Below, one piece after another: positions 9,290 to 21,213 of a DNA stretch of 64,000 nt. Under the pieces are notes generated by a model that worked only from the letters and a program-made list of their open reading frames with translations, had not been told where the DNA came from and searched no databases. The DNA is taken from NCBI GenBank assembly GCA_024195585.1, contig SWBL01000071.1, positions 62,001-126,000 on the forward strand, read 5' to 3'. How positions within the stretch are numbered: the first letter of the stretch is position 1; the number at the start of each line of letters is the position of its first letter. The DNA comes from Aureobasidium sp. EXF-3400 (taxonomy: Eukaryota; Ascomycota; Dothideomycetes; Dothideales; Saccotheciaceae). Both the position numbers and the translations under genes were made by a program.

Positions 9290-10325
9290 CTACAAGCCGA
9301 AGACAAAGCGCAGCATCTTGTCATCATCGTCCTTGTGTCCCTTGTCCTTCTTGGCGGGACTACCATGTCTGTATCAACCTGATTAGTACGATCTTTTCAT
9401 GTCTAGAAAAGAAGAACTTACGCAAAGAACAAAATCTTGATAGCAAGAGCGAGACCAAAGTGCAAAGCCACGACGACAACCAACAAGATCTTGCTTGTCT
9501 TGACATCGGTGGCGCTCAGCACAGGATATAGGTTCCTAACCAGGAAGACAACTGAGGCGGCTAGTCCAATGGCGACAAAGACCCAGTTCAAGACTGAAAC
9601 CGGCGACCAAGAAATCAGGGCGACGGGGATCCAGATCAAATTGGCATAGCCGTATAGACAGACACACTCGAGCAAGTTGGCAGACTCTGCTTTGAACCAT
9701 TTCAGGGCACCCCACAACGCAATGGGGATGATGAAGGTGTATCCATAAATCAGACCGGCAGCGCCAGAGAGCAGAGTAAAATCGTAGATGAAGTGTTTCT
9801 TTCCCTCTTTTGCCAGATATTGGGAGATTGTGCCGGTCAGAAAGAGGATAACAACTACGGTGGTAGCAATCCAGAAGGGGCCGTAAAGATCAGGATTTCC
9901 ATCGAGGACGTCGAGGAAGTTTGAGAGAGGGAAGATGGCAGCACGGCAGCGACGGGCAACTTCAGAAGTGTCGACGTCGAAGAATTGGGCGTAAAAGGAG
10001 ATGCTCCAGAGATAGTGTTTGCTGTTTGCGCCTGAGGAGTTGGCGTTGTTGGTGGGAAGGAACGAGTTGTTGCCTGAAGGAAGCTTGCCACGGGTCGAGG
10101 GTTGCGTCTCAAAGTCTGCGGTCTCTGTCAGAGGGAATGATCATGCCTGCGACAAGACGATTCGTCTTACTGGATGAGTGGAATTCAAGGTCCTCTTGCA
10201 GGTCGGTATGGCCGAGATCTCCCTGTTGCTCCTGAATCAGTCGTCGGGCTCACGATAAACGGGCGCATAGAGTGACCGACCTCGGCATCCACATCAACTA
10301 CCACATCGTATCCTCGGTTTGCCAT
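9290..10325 (-). CDS. Yip1-domain Golgi/endosome membrane protein (YIPF1/2, Yip5-like)
   Basis: Four exons on the minus strand: 10325-10281, 10222-10171, 10115-9422 and 9368-9290 (289 aa). The introns (58, 55 and 53 nt) all have GT/AG ends and keep the frame. The N-terminus (MANRGYDVVVDVDAEGDLGH) is acidic and cytosolic. The body reads LWSISFYAQFFDVDT, then LDVLDGNPDLYGPFWIATT, followed by five hydrophobic segments including CLYGYANLIWIPVALI. These are the landmarks of the Yip1 domain, closest in my reading to the YIPF1/YIPF2 branch (yeast Yip5). Members bind Rab GTPases and act in ER-Golgi or endosomal membrane traffic. The protein ends in a Lys/Asp-rich tail (KKDKGHKDDDDK) encoded by the last exon. 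Confidence 0.85.
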
Positions 10326-10869
10326 TGCGGTGACTGTGTATGCCTGTCTTCTATACAATCAAGTCCCCTTGAAGCTAAGCTCTCCGGACACGTTCGCGCG
10401 ACCACCAAAGTGCTTGCGCGTCATGCCGATGATCCTCCGTTCACCTCTCCAACCTCCGTCTTCTATCTCATAGCATAGCGCCCAGTGCAACTAGAAACCA
10501 TATTGCGAGCCACTGTAAACATTCATTTTTGGAAACCGACACATCAATTGACACATAGTGCTAGTCTCGCCCAGCCCGGATCGCAAAATGTACGTGACCT
10601 TGGTAGGGCTGACTGAAACAGCCAACTCAGTGAACCATACACATTCAATCTCGCTGCCAGGTTAGGACGCTCTTATCCTATATTATGTGTGCCGGATCCG
10701 GGAGTTACGCTTTGTTCTCTGTTCCATGATCAAAAACTCGAAAAGCACGTCTTTGGCAAGAAATGACAAAGAACGATGGATTCCGTTCGGCATTTTCAAT
10801 ATGTAATGAAGCCATTCTTTGCAGGCTCCATCCTTTTGCCGCAGGATAGTCTCATACAGGTCGCAGATC
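10326..10869. other. Divergent promoter region
   Basis: This lies between the divergently transcribed Yip1-domain and HExxH-protein genes. No coding signal was recognised. Confidence 0.4.
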
Positions 10870-12347
10870 ATGGCATCTCCAGAAAGCAACAAACGAAAGC
10901 GTGTCGAAGCAGATGGCGCCAAAGGTCACGGCGGAAAGCGGCATTCTCCTCAAAGTCATACAGAGCCACGAGCAGGCAGCAAGCCATCTCCTACTCTATC
11001 GGAATCGTCGGCTTTTTCAGCAGAAGCTTTGGAATTTATGGGGTTCTCTTCACTTAAGCTGCCAGAGACGGAAGAGGACCGACCATCCTCGCCTCAGCGT
11101 CCTTGTCTTCGTAAGACAATACCTGTCCGTTATCTGGACGAGAAAGACCCGCTTGTTAGAGGGCTTGGTCTCAAGTTTTTGTCCGAAAAGGGCCATATAA
11201 ACCTTCTCTCCATTCCCACTCCAGATCCAGGATTCGGATACGGAAAGCATGCTACGCCAGCTGTTGCCTATCGCGAATTCAAGAAGACTGGAATCAAGGC
11301 TACTGATGGGAAAGTCACACTACCAGTGGAAGAAGACTTGTATATTCATCCCATCTTCTCCCGTGAAATGTGGGAAACGCAAGAATTGGCTAGTCGCTCC
11401 CTCCCATACTGGGACAACTTGAAACCAGTTTGGCAGCTTGCCACTCTGATGTTAGAGGAGAAGGTCATGTCTGGTTTTCTGTGTGGCATGTTGGATCAAA
11501 AAAGTCACCATGAGATTCGAGCACCTTTGGCCGCTCGCAAATCCTACTGGTTTGAGGCTAAGCAGAATCCGACACAAGAAGAGTTATGGGATTTGTGGGA
11601 CACCATCTGGAGGTTACAGGAAGTCGTCAAGTTTGGCGTGTTTGAGAACAAAACTGACAGCGATCGTGCACTGTCTGGCGCGTCTGTACCGGCCGAATCA
11701 AGTCCTGGACTGAAGCCTTCGTAAGTTTGTCGCCATGATTCTTCAATTCTCGCACTCTCCAAGGTGAAAACCCAATGGCTAATTCATCGTTCAGCGGTTG
11801 TGGGTCTAAGATTCTGATCAACGAAGACACTCTCTCCATACTTTGCTCCAGGGCGAAGCCCTCGGACTACTCCACTAAATGGATACCAGGCACCGATGAT
11901 GCCTCTGGTCTTCTCCGAATTCGCTTCCAACTCGCCACGACCCTTGTCCACGAAATCATTCATTCCCTCTGGTACGCCCACTTTGGTTGCTCTATCGAAC
12001 CTTTTTATCGTGATTATCGTTTCGCAGAGCTGGGCTGGACTCATGAAGCCATGCTTTACGGCGGTGCCATTAGTCCCATTTCTTATCGCGTCACAATGCC
12101 TTACGGATTGCAGATTCAAGACTGGCCTGGCCAAATGAGAGTGGTCAGTTATCCGCACTTGCTCCATTACGGTGCCCAGCCGACCAAGGGTGCAGAATAC
12201 TTTCCCGTGCCTATGGACTGGCTACCCAAGTTTTTCACTCAAGAATTCTGGGACGAGGTAGAAAGATTTGGCAGAGCTGCGTTTAAATGCCCGAGGCCAC
12301 CACGCAGTGTCCGTATAGTCTTGAAACAGGGCTCTCAAACAAAGTAG
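10870..12347 (+). CDS. Uncharacterised fungal protein with an HExxH zincin-like motif
   Basis: The CDS joins 10870-11720 and 11795-12347 (467 aa). The 74-nt intron has GTAAGT, GCTAAT and TTCAG. The N-terminal 60 residues are basic and disordered (NKRKRVEADGAKGHGGKRH), possibly a nuclear signal. The C-terminal half holds VHEIIHSLWYAHF, an HExxH metal-binding and catalytic motif (His336, Glu337, His340). It is followed 22 residues later by Glu362 in RFAELGW, a spacing suited to the third zinc ligand of a gluzincin-type peptidase. I do not recognise a named family. Peptidase activity is inference from the motif alone; the fold and substrate are unknown. The start is the first ATG of the open frame with a good coding context. 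Confidence 0.8.
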
Positions 12348-12486
12348 ACAGGTCCTGTGCCATTCCATCGAGACGGCATCTTCGACACAATCTGCCGATT
12401 TGGTGAATCATTCCAGAAGTCGTCAAGCATTGCGAATAGATTACCCATACGTCGAATGCATACCATCTCGATATAGCCTCAAACAA

Positions 12487-12777
12487 TCATCTGATCCAGC
12501 CTCCACCCATAGCCGTCTGCGCAACTTTGCCCCAGATCCCCTTGCCTTCGCTCTGATTCTTATGCCACTCCATCTCTGCTTTTAGCGCCGGATTTACTCC
12601 CTTCGCTCTAAGCTCCTTTTTCGTCTCTTCATCGTAGAAGTTTTCCCAGTCGATTGGTTTCCCCGTATTTGGATCGAGAGGGTTTGAAGTGGTGGAGGAG
12701 TTGGGTGTGATACCCCATTTCGAGGCTGCATTGGCGTCTGCTGAATTCTGAATTGATGGTTGTTGTTGTTGAGACAT
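12487..12777 (-). CDS. Small conserved-looking protein, function unknown
   Basis: An intronless frame of 96 aa. The N-terminus is Gln/Asn/Ser-rich and the middle is well structured in composition (PLDPNTGKPIDWENFYDEET, then LKAEMEWHKNQSEGKG), ending GKVAQTAMGGGWIR. There is no signal peptide or membrane segment. It is convergent with the HExxH gene, 139 bp from its stop, and is the last gene before the transposon island. The composition argues for a real gene, but I cannot name a family. Confidence 0.6.
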   Translation of the reverse strand: MSQQQQPSIQNSADANAASKWGITPNSSTTSNPLDPNTGKPIDWENFYDEETKKELRAKGVNPALKAEMEWHKNQSEGKGIWGKVAQTAMGGGWIR

Positions 12778-13060
12778 GTTTGATCGTAGGTATAGACTCT
12801 TGAGGAAGACCTGTGATATAGAAGTTGGTAGAGGATAGGTTTAGGATACCCCGCATGTATTGTTGTATTTATAGACGTCCTGGACTAAGGCCCATGACGT
12901 CGATGTTTATTGCCGAAGGATTGTTCCATCTTTCAGTTTATTAGTGATCGTTCTTCTTACAATCCTTTTCCTATTCGGCGTCGCGAAGCCTGCCCTTCCC
13001 TACTTAATCATCCTTGATTTTTCGCTTTTTGGTGGCGTCTACTAGTAAATTAGTAACCTC
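12778..13060. other. Promoter flank and transition into AT-rich island
   Basis: The base composition is that of the neighbouring genes up to about 13,050, then switches within about 50 bp to AT-rich sequence dominated by TA dinucleotides. Confidence 0.5.
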
Positions 13061-14601
13061 GGCAATGGCAGAGCGGGGAGCATATTCTGACCTCTACTAA
13101 AGCCTTAAATTCTAATTACTTAACCGTTATAGCTTGCAATATTATACTACATTAGAGGTATATTATAGCTCTTATAAAGAGTAATAGGCTTAATAATAAG
13201 AAGGCTACCTAGCTTAGTCAAACTTCTACTAGATCTATATAAAGGGCTATAGTTAATCTTAAGAAATAGGGGTTGTTATTAGTACTAAGGTATTATAGTA
13301 GTCTTTGTCTAGTTATAGATAAGCTAGTTATAAAAGTACTACTAGATTATCTATTATTAAAGCTATTAATAACCCTCTTTAAGATAGCTTAGTTCTTATT
13401 TAATAAGTTAAGTATAACTTTCTTACTAAGCTCTATATTAAAGACTATTAAACAAGCTAGCTAGAGCTAGAAGGTCCTTTTTAAGAAAGTACTCTAACAA
13501 AGTTAATAATAATATAATAATTACCTTACTTAGATATATAGTTACTTTTCTAATTAGTTAATCTTTATTAATAAGAGTAGAGTAGACTAAGCCTCTACTA
13601 TATATAAGTATAGATAGTTGCTTATTAGTACTTAGGCTTAATTAAAGAAACTTTTTATAAGAGATTAATATTATAATATCTTACTAGTATATATAATAAG
13701 TAGTTTAATACCTTATATAAGGATCTATTAAGAAATAATAGATACTAAGTTCTTTAAGAACTAGTTTAGCTATATACTACTACTAATCTATAGTTCTTTT
13801 CTAATAGCTATATTAGTTATAGTTATAGATAATACTAGTTTCTATAGAGTAGAGATACTTTATAAGATAGCTAAGAAGTAAAATATTAGATTAGAAATAC
13901 TACTATCTTACTTACCTAACTTTAATCTAATTAAGGAGTTATTTAGTAATATTAAGAAAGTACTAAAGTATAACTAGAAAGTATTTCTTAGTACTAGTAG
14001 TAATGATTTTTATAGATATTTATAATTTATAGTTAATAAGTATAGTAGTAATATTAAGAAGGTAAGAGTATACTTTAGAAAGTCGATATAGCTATAGTTT
14101 ATTATTATAGTTCTAGTTAATATCCTAGATAGAAGTATTCTTTTAATAGTTTAAGATTTATTATAGTTATATATAATACTAGCTTTTTAATTAGCTAGTT
14201 TTATTACTAAAGCTTACTTATCTATATAAATAATAAATTCTAACTAATAGTAATACTAGATGCCTTAGCTAGAGGGCTTAGCTACTAAATATAGAAACTA
14301 GTCTTCTACTATATATATTAAGACTAAGTCTTAGTATTAATATTAATAACTTTTACTACTTTAACTATCTTTTTTACTTTCTTTTTCTTTTAATCCTTTA
14401 TTCTATTCTTAATCTTAGTAGTAATACTCTCTAGAATACCCTTCTAAATAAGCTATTTAGTACTAAATTTCCTTCTATCTAATAGCTACTTAATAGTTAC
14501 TCTTACTATATTAATCTTATTATATATCTTATAATAGTCTTTCTTCTATCTTTTTAAGTAAACTAAGCTCTTAAGCTACTTAAAGTAAGTAGATAGCATA
14601 T
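13060..14601 (+). mobile_element. RIP-degraded Tc1/mariner-type DNA transposon and flanking AT-rich remnant
   Basis: The plus strand between about 13,140 and 14,020, read in one frame with many stops, keeps the landmarks of an IS630/Tc1/mariner DDE transposase. There is a FINKS stretch, where FIDES is expected (13564-13578; first catalytic Asp changed to Asn), IDNTSFY around an intact second Asp (13828-13830), and LPNFNLIKELF, where PDFNPIEE is expected (13915-13944; catalytic Glu changed to Lys at 13933-13935). The interval between second Asp and third position is 34 residues. Every catalytic change is a G-to-A transition. G+C is very low and even CpG is almost absent, so this copy is older or more heavily mutated than the Gypsy element beside it. 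Terminal inverted repeats were not found. Confidence 0.7.
13570..13937 (+). pseudogene. DDE core of dead Tc1/mariner transposase
   Basis: This span contains the three catalytic positions of the transposase described for the enclosing element: Asn in place of the first Asp (13570-13572), intact Asp (13828-13830) and Lys in place of Glu (13933-13935). Several in-frame stops lie between them, so it cannot encode an active enzyme. Confidence 0.7.
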
Positions 14602-14990
14602 TGTTATAGCTAACTATCCTAGGGAGAATAACTAGTTATAGGATTTATACTCGTAAAGAGGAGTGTTAAGTAAGTAAAGTAAGTAGTGTATTATAGTGTA
14701 AACTAAAGGGACTGTTAGAATAACTATTTAAGTTAAACGTAGGGCTTCCTAGTAAAGACCTACCTACCTATATACTTATATTAGCTTATAAAGGAGTGTA
14801 TAAGCTATGCGTGCTTAGACTTAAGAGTCCTAAGCTATATAGGCTTAGATGGCTTAGTCGTAAGCTACTAAACTAGCTTACGCCGATCATTCTAAGCCGG
14901 CGGAGGTTAGAGGTGTAACCCTAACCCGACTACTACCTAGGCTTAGGAATCCTTCGCTAAGCTAGAGTAAGGTCATCCTAGATCGTAACA
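14602..14990 (-). repeat. Left LTR (3' LTR of the minus-strand element)
   Basis: A 389-bp repeat that aligns without gaps to 20825-21213. I counted about 19 differences by eye, all C/T or G/A transitions (about 5%), as expected from RIP rather than neutral drift. It keeps the terminal TG and CA. Confidence 0.93.
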
Positions 14991-15005
14991 CTATCTCCCC
15001 TCTTA
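14991..15005 (-). other. Polypurine tract of the Gypsy element
   Basis: On the minus strand this reads as an uninterrupted purine-rich stretch (AAGAGGGGAGATAG) directly before the LTR. It is the plus-strand DNA priming site and confirms the element's orientation. Confidence 0.75.
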
Positions 15006-15065
15006 TTAGTTAACGTCCTATCGACCCTTTGCCTTATATAATAAGTAGTCTATCTATAACCTTTA

Positions 15066-18000
15066 TAACGGCCCGCTTTTATCATTTAAAGATGTCCTCT
15101 AAAGCTACCCGTAATCGCATTTGTCTTAGTAACGAAATACGCCTTACCGGTCGCCGTGTCGAGTTCCCCTATTTCTCCTATGTCGACCATAATTTCCCTT
15201 ACATTATAAACAACTAAAGTAAGCGTTGTTTAGAATGCGTTCGTACGTCGGCTCCTTACGTTAGTATGTCCTAGTCTTCCTTAGATAAAACTCACGCTAA
15301 ATACACGAAGTTAGTTAAGGATAATAAAGAGCTACTAGCTATAGTTATAGCTCGGTTAATGCATAATAAAAGAATCCTTCGTTAAGCAAATAAGCGTGCG
15401 GCGCATAAGGCTATAGCCCTTGAAGAAGAGATAGAGGCGGCTAGAGAGCTACCTATAAGTATAGAAGATTGTCCTACTACGGATGTAACTATTAGCCTAA
15501 CTCCTACCTTCTATTCGACAATTAGCTTACTTAATGATGCTACCGATTTCTCGCGGAACGATAGAACTGTTATAATGTAGTCCTATAGTTCGTAAGGTGT
15601 TTCTTTAGTTCCTAAGTGTTTTCCGAATGTAGGTAACCTTTCTATTTTATAAGGTATCGCTAACCTCGTTTTTCTAGGATCTTTTTGACTTCGAATATGT
15701 TATCTTCCTTAGTCTAGAAATAGAATGTCGTCTATAACGGAGTTTCTAGGTCGGCTAGTTCTAATAACGATATATAGAACACTAGGTGTATTTTCGCATC
15801 GTTAGGGAGTTAGAGTTTATAATTTACTAGTCCTCTAACTTCTAAAATCAAAAATGGTCTAACTTTAATATAGTCTAGTTTTCTTGTTATCTATTAAGAT
15901 CTTAAGTTCTTTATAAGTAAGTATACTTTATCTCCTACCTTTAGCTAAGGATCCGGTTTTAATTTCTTTCTACTTTGTTGTAAACCGTCCTAGGATAATA
16001 GTATCTTCTATCGTAATTGCTTATATAACTTCTTTAGCTTATTACTAGCTATTATTGCCTTGTCTACGTTTAGATAATATGATCTAGGCTCTATAAATAG
16101 ATTAGGATGCTTTCTAAAATTAGCATAGAATAGCGTTACCCCTATTATAGTAGAGATTTATTAATTAAGCGCTAGTTATGCTATAGGTAAGTAATTAACC
16201 TAATTATCCTAAGCGTAGTTTACGTAGTGTCGTAGGTAAGCCTTAAGCGTCTAATTCGCTCTTTCTATCTAGCTGTTAGTCTATAGATAGTAAGCTATTA
16301 ATAGCTTATGTTTAATACCTATCGTAGATACGAGTGTCTTCTAGTAATTTAACGTAAACAGTTTATCGCGGTCCGTAATAAACGACTTTAGGATCCCGTA
16401 ATATCTAATTAGTCTATCTAGTACCAAATGTGCTAATTCCTCTATAGTAATCGATTTTATATAGGGAATGAAGTGTATGTACTTCGTTAGTCTATCGACC
16501 ATTACTAGTATTAAGTTATATTCGTTATTACGTGGTTTTAGGTTTCTTAAGTCCTTAAAACTACGTAATACGGTCGATGGTTCCTAGTTATTACGTAGGT
16601 TCGAGTCGTCTAGCGAGCTTAAACTACGTAATCTAGTAATAAAATCTATCGTAACTTCGTCCTATAGCTATAATAGTAGATCTACGAATTAAATCTCTCT
16701 ATACTTCGCATGCTAAGATAACTTGTTTATCTAACAGCTACGACATTTCTAAACGTATGCCGTAACCTTCGCTTTTATCTAAGGAAAGGTAAAGTTACGT
16801 TATATAATTTCTATTGTTTTTGTAATGCTAGGGTAACTATACATTAGATCGTCGTAGTAATCTCTAATGCACTATTCTTAATGTCGTTTAGACACTTAGT
16901 ATTTACTATGTAAGATTAGAAACTCTTCTTAATCATCTCGTATAATCCGTAGCACGGCATTAAACTTATGCGTTCGTGCGCTAAGTGTTCTATCTTTGTT
17001 CGTTTATAAGATGCTATGTTCGATAGCTTCTTTACCTTCTATATAATTAATTCTTTTACTAAGCGCGTCCGCTCGGCCGTTGTCTTTACCTAGTGTATAC
17101 TAGATTTTAAATTTATATTGTCTAAGAAGTTTAGACTATCGTACTTATCTACGGTTAAGAACTTTAGTAGTTATAAAGGTTAAGAGGTTCTTATAGTCTA
17201 TAAGGATAGTTAACGAGGGTACTCCTTCGGCGTAAACTCTCTAGTGCTATAAGGCTACGACTATAGCGAGAAGTTCTTTGTTATAGATGTCGTAATTCTG
17301 TTCTACTAGTGTCATCTTACGCAAGTAGTAAGCTATAGGATGTCGTTTTCCTTCGTAGTCTTACGTAAGATATGCTCTAATCGCTTAATCGGATGCATCG
17401 GTCTTAATGTAGACTAGCTTCCCTAAGTTAAACATTCTTAGAGTAGGTCCGTCGATACATGCCTATTTAAGTGCTTTAAAAGCCTTCTATTACCGTTCTT
17501 TCTATATAAATAGAGTATCCTTCTTCGTAAGCTCTATAAGAGGTAACGCTATCTATAAGTAGCCTATAATGAATTTTCGGTTATAGTTCGTAAGTCTAAG
17601 GAACGATTATACATCTTTAAGTGTTTTTAGCGTTAGCCATTCTTTAATAGAAGTGATCTTAGAGGGATCGATCCGAATACTGTCGACTCTAATAATAAAG
17701 CCTAGGAATTCGGTATTCTTTATATAGAATTTATACTTCTTCGGGTTAGCCTTTAAGTTGCGTTCTTAAAGCTTAGTTAACACTTATTATACATCCTTAA
17801 CATATTGTTTTAGGTCTCCGTCTATATAGATTAGGATGTCGTCTAGATAGGCGACTACTATCCTATCTAGGTATTCTTTTAGCGTGTCATTAATTATTAT
17901 CTAATAGGTAGCTAGGGCGTTAGTAAGTCTAAATGGCATGACTAAGTATTCGTAATATCTATAGCGTATACGAAACGTAGTCTTCTATTCTTCTCCCTCC

Positions 18001-20800
18001 TTTATTTAAATAAGGTTATAGGCTCCTTTAAGATTAATCTTTAAAAACTACTTAGCCTTTATAAGGCGATCTTATAGTTCTTCGATATTCGGCAATAGGT
18101 AACGATTCTTAATAGTAATATCGTTAATCTTTCGGTAATTAACGTATAGTCTTAGACTACCGTCTTTCTTTAGTGTAAACAGAATTAGGTAACCTATAAG
18201 AGATTCTAATTTATAGATAAATCCTTGTGCTAGGTTCTTATCTAGGTATTCTCGAAGCGTCTTAAGTTCTTTTTTGGATAACGTATAGATAGGTCTAAAT
18301 GTAGGTTACTTCCCTAGTTCGAGTCTAATTTCGTAATCCTACGGCTAATGCCTAGGTAACGCGTCTATATTTGTCTCTTCCTAAAATAAGCGTTTCTATT
18401 TGCTATATTATTTAGGGATATTAGAAGGTACGTAACTTCCTTTACTAACTCTCGCTTCGTAGCCCGTCTAACCTCTAAGATCGGTGCCTATAGAGCTAGT
18501 ATCGTAGTTCTCTACTAATGCCTTCGTCGAGGTAACTATAACTAATGCTATCTTAGCCTAATTATGCCCTTTCCTCTTATCTACTACCGAACGCTGCCGG
18601 TACGTAGGTCGTAGATCGACTACGTAGTCGCATCCCTAAAATCTTAACACTTTCGACCTCTAGTCAATAGTTAGATTATGTTGTTTTAACTAAGGCATTC
18701 CTAAGACGATGTAGTAATTAGCCATTTCTATAACATCTAGAATAATGTCTTTATAGTGCGATTAAATAACGAGCTCTATCGGTAGAGTCTCTTCTATAAC
18801 CCCGGGTAAGGCTAAGCCGTCTATAGCCATTAATTTATACCTATGTTCTTTCGATTTAGTAGCGATCCTAAATCGAGTAACTATAGCTATCGATATAAAG
18901 TTTCCGCTTACTCCGGAATCTATTATTATATATAGTCGTCTTCCTTTAACGGTAACTAGTGTTCTAAATACCGTCGTTAATGATGTAGACGCTAGGGCTT
19001 AGATCGTGTTATATTCTCGTTAGCTACCCTTACTATAAGAATCTACTCTTTTCCCGAAATATTACTAACTATAAAGTCGAACCTAACTCTTTCTTTTCCT
19101 TTTAAGGAAGTATCTAGTCCGTGTTCTTTGTAGAGGTATCTTTTATATACGGCGCGTTATTATTATTACGCTTATTCGTATTAAGTTCTTAGTAACTAAA
19201 TGCCTTCCCTTATATTCTTAGTAATACGCTCTCCTATAGGAATAATGTATCTAGCTAGTATAAATGTACTACCGAGTAGTACTCGCTTAACTATAAAGTC
19301 TTTAAAGTTATAGTCGACTACTATAAGTCGGTAGTTCTAGAATGCTTTACGGATCTAATCTAGCATTTTGTCGAAGTTATAAGGGTGTAAGAATCTCTAA
19401 CTATTAATAGTAGGGAACACTTCTTCGCTATACTTTATTATTATGCCGAACATTATCGCGAAACATGTAGGTACGTAAGCATATAAGACTTCGATATTAT
19501 CGCTAAAGTTATATAGATATTCTAGTTAGTCGTCGTTAGATGATTCTTCTTTAGATTCCTTACTGTCGCTATCGTCCTCTTTAGGATCGCTTTTAACGTC
19601 TTCTTCTTTAACTTCTCCTTCCTTAAGATTATCTTTCCTAGTAATAACATTAATCTCGTAGGTAGCCTATCTCCTACCCTTCTTCTTAGGTATAGAGGGA
19701 AACTATCTAGATCCTATTTTAGCATCGTAATGGATTAAGCATAAGTTGTTATAGCATGCTATCTAGCTAAGAGTCTTATAGGAGTCGATAACTACTTCGA
19801 ATGTTACGTTAGGGTTATTATGCTTTGTAAATAGCTCTTAAAGTGCTACTACTTCTTCTAGGTCTATTAGCTAGGTTTCCTTTAGCTCGTTACGCTCTAG
19901 TTCCTTTTCCTTAGAACGGCGCTACGTTATATTAAATTGTCTTTAAGGCACCTTATTCTTCGAATAATAATCCCTTACTATATAGCCTTACTTACTACAT
20001 CTATAGCAAGTTATTAAACTCTTCCCTTTATACTGCTTCCTACCCTATAATCGTCGACCTTTAGTAACGTCTAGTTCTATTAGCTAAAGTCCATATAGAT
20101 TAGAGTACTAGTTGTTATTACGGTTAAACTTCTTTCCTTTAAAGTTGTTATTACTTCGGTACGGAATATAACTAGACTTACCGCGTAGGGCTACATCGTA
20201 GCGTCTTTCTATAGCACGTTCGTAAAGGTTATCGTTAATTTCGATCGATACATAGATAAGATTATCTAGATCTTCGATTTTTATGCCGGATCTTATAAGT
20301 TCGTCCTTAACGTTCTCCTTTAAACTACGGCGGTATATGGTTATAAGAGCGGAGTCATCCTAATCGGTAATCTAGGCATACTCCTAGAACTTAGTAGCAT
20401 AATCGGATGCTAAAGTGTGTTAACGGATATACTAAATAAGGCGTATAGTAACTTTATCTTTGTTAGAGATACTAAAGATGCGGCGGATCTCTTCCTTAAA
20501 CTTAGTAAAGGTAGCGAGGATACTATTAGTATTCCCCTTACTATTAAGGTACTTTATAAGCATCGGTTTTATCTAGTGCTAGGCTCGTCTACGGAGGTAG
20601 GTTATCGTAAATAAGGTCTTCTTATTAGCTTCGATAGGAGTAAACTAGAAGTACATCTCTATCTAAGTAAGCTAATCGTTAAGTCCCTAACGGTCTCTAT
20701 AGTAGAGATCGGGCTTAGCGACCTTAGGTTTGTCGTCGCGGGTAGTAGTGTAGGTGCTACTAACCTCGCTAGGTATACCTCTTAGGGTATTACTTAATTA
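15066..20800 (-). pseudogene. Degenerate gag-pol of the Gypsy element
   Basis: Reading the minus strand, the landmarks in order are as follows. At about 19970-20008 is a CCHC zinc knuckle beginning CYRC, whose His is now Tyr and last Cys now Tyr. At about 18912-18920 is DSG of the aspartic protease (IIDSGVSGNFIS). At about 17822-17849 is YLDDILIY, the reverse transcriptase active site. At about 17170-17205 is DYKNLLTF, and at 17060-17095 GKDNGRADALS, both RNase H. At about 16464-16505 is VDRLTKYIHFIP, and at about 16357-16385 SFITDRDKLF, with two integrase-core Asp residues. Frames appear largely collinear, with damage mainly by point changes to stops. The gag part (about 20,010-20,800) has little recognisable sequence besides the knuckle, and coordinates of the ends are approximate. 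Confidence 0.85.
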
Positions 20801-20824
20801 ACTTATTCTAAGGGCGTTTAAGGT

Positions 20825-21213
20825 TATTATAGCTAACTATCCTAGGGAGAATAACTAGTTACGGGATTTATACTCGTAAAGAGGAGTGTTAAGTAAGTAA
20901 AGCAAGTAGTGTGTTATAGTATAAACTAAAGGGACTGTTAGAATAACTATTTAAGTTAAACGTAGGGCTTCCTAGTAAAGACCTGCCTACCTATATACTT
21001 ATGTTAGCTTATAAAGGAGTGTATAAGCTATGCGTGCTTAGACTTAAGAGTCCTAAGCCATGTAGGCTTAGATGGCTTAGTCGTAAGCTACTAAACTAGC
21101 TTACGCCGATCATTCTAAGCTAGCGGAGGTTAGAGGTGTAACCTTAACCCGACTGCTACCTAGGCTTAGGAATCCTTCGCTAAGCTAGAGCAGGGTTATC
21201 CCGGATCGTAACA
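20825..21213 (-). repeat. Right LTR (5' LTR of the minus-strand element)
   Basis: A 389-bp partner of the left LTR. Its first two bases are TA where the left copy has TG, itself a RIP-type change. It is slightly less AT-rich than the left copy at most of the differing sites. Confidence 0.93.

Larger units (their letters stand above)
14602..21213 (-). mobile_element. Ty3/Gypsy LTR retrotransposon, full length, RIP-inactivated
   Basis: The element is 6612 bp with 389-bp direct repeats at both ends (14602-14990 and 20825-21213), bounded by TG...CA (TA at the right copy's first two bases). The coding strand is minus: the polypurine tract lies against the left LTR, and the protein motifs run right to left in the order zinc knuckle, protease, reverse transcriptase, RNase H, integrase. 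Protease-RT-RNaseH-integrase order marks Ty3/Gypsy (Metaviridae). The 5-bp flanks are CATAT at left (14597-14601) and TATAT at right (21214-21218), a target duplication differing by one C/T transition. Stops occur throughout, mostly where Trp or Gln codons are expected. Confidence 0.92.

Noticed and set aside
15029..15217. Plus-strand open frame inside the Gypsy element (62 codons)
   Set aside because: It lies antisense to the element's coding strand, near its 3' end, and shows no family features.
20417..20614. Plus-strand open frame of 65 codons inside the Gypsy element
   Set aside because: Antisense to the gag region of a RIP-damaged element; chance opening.
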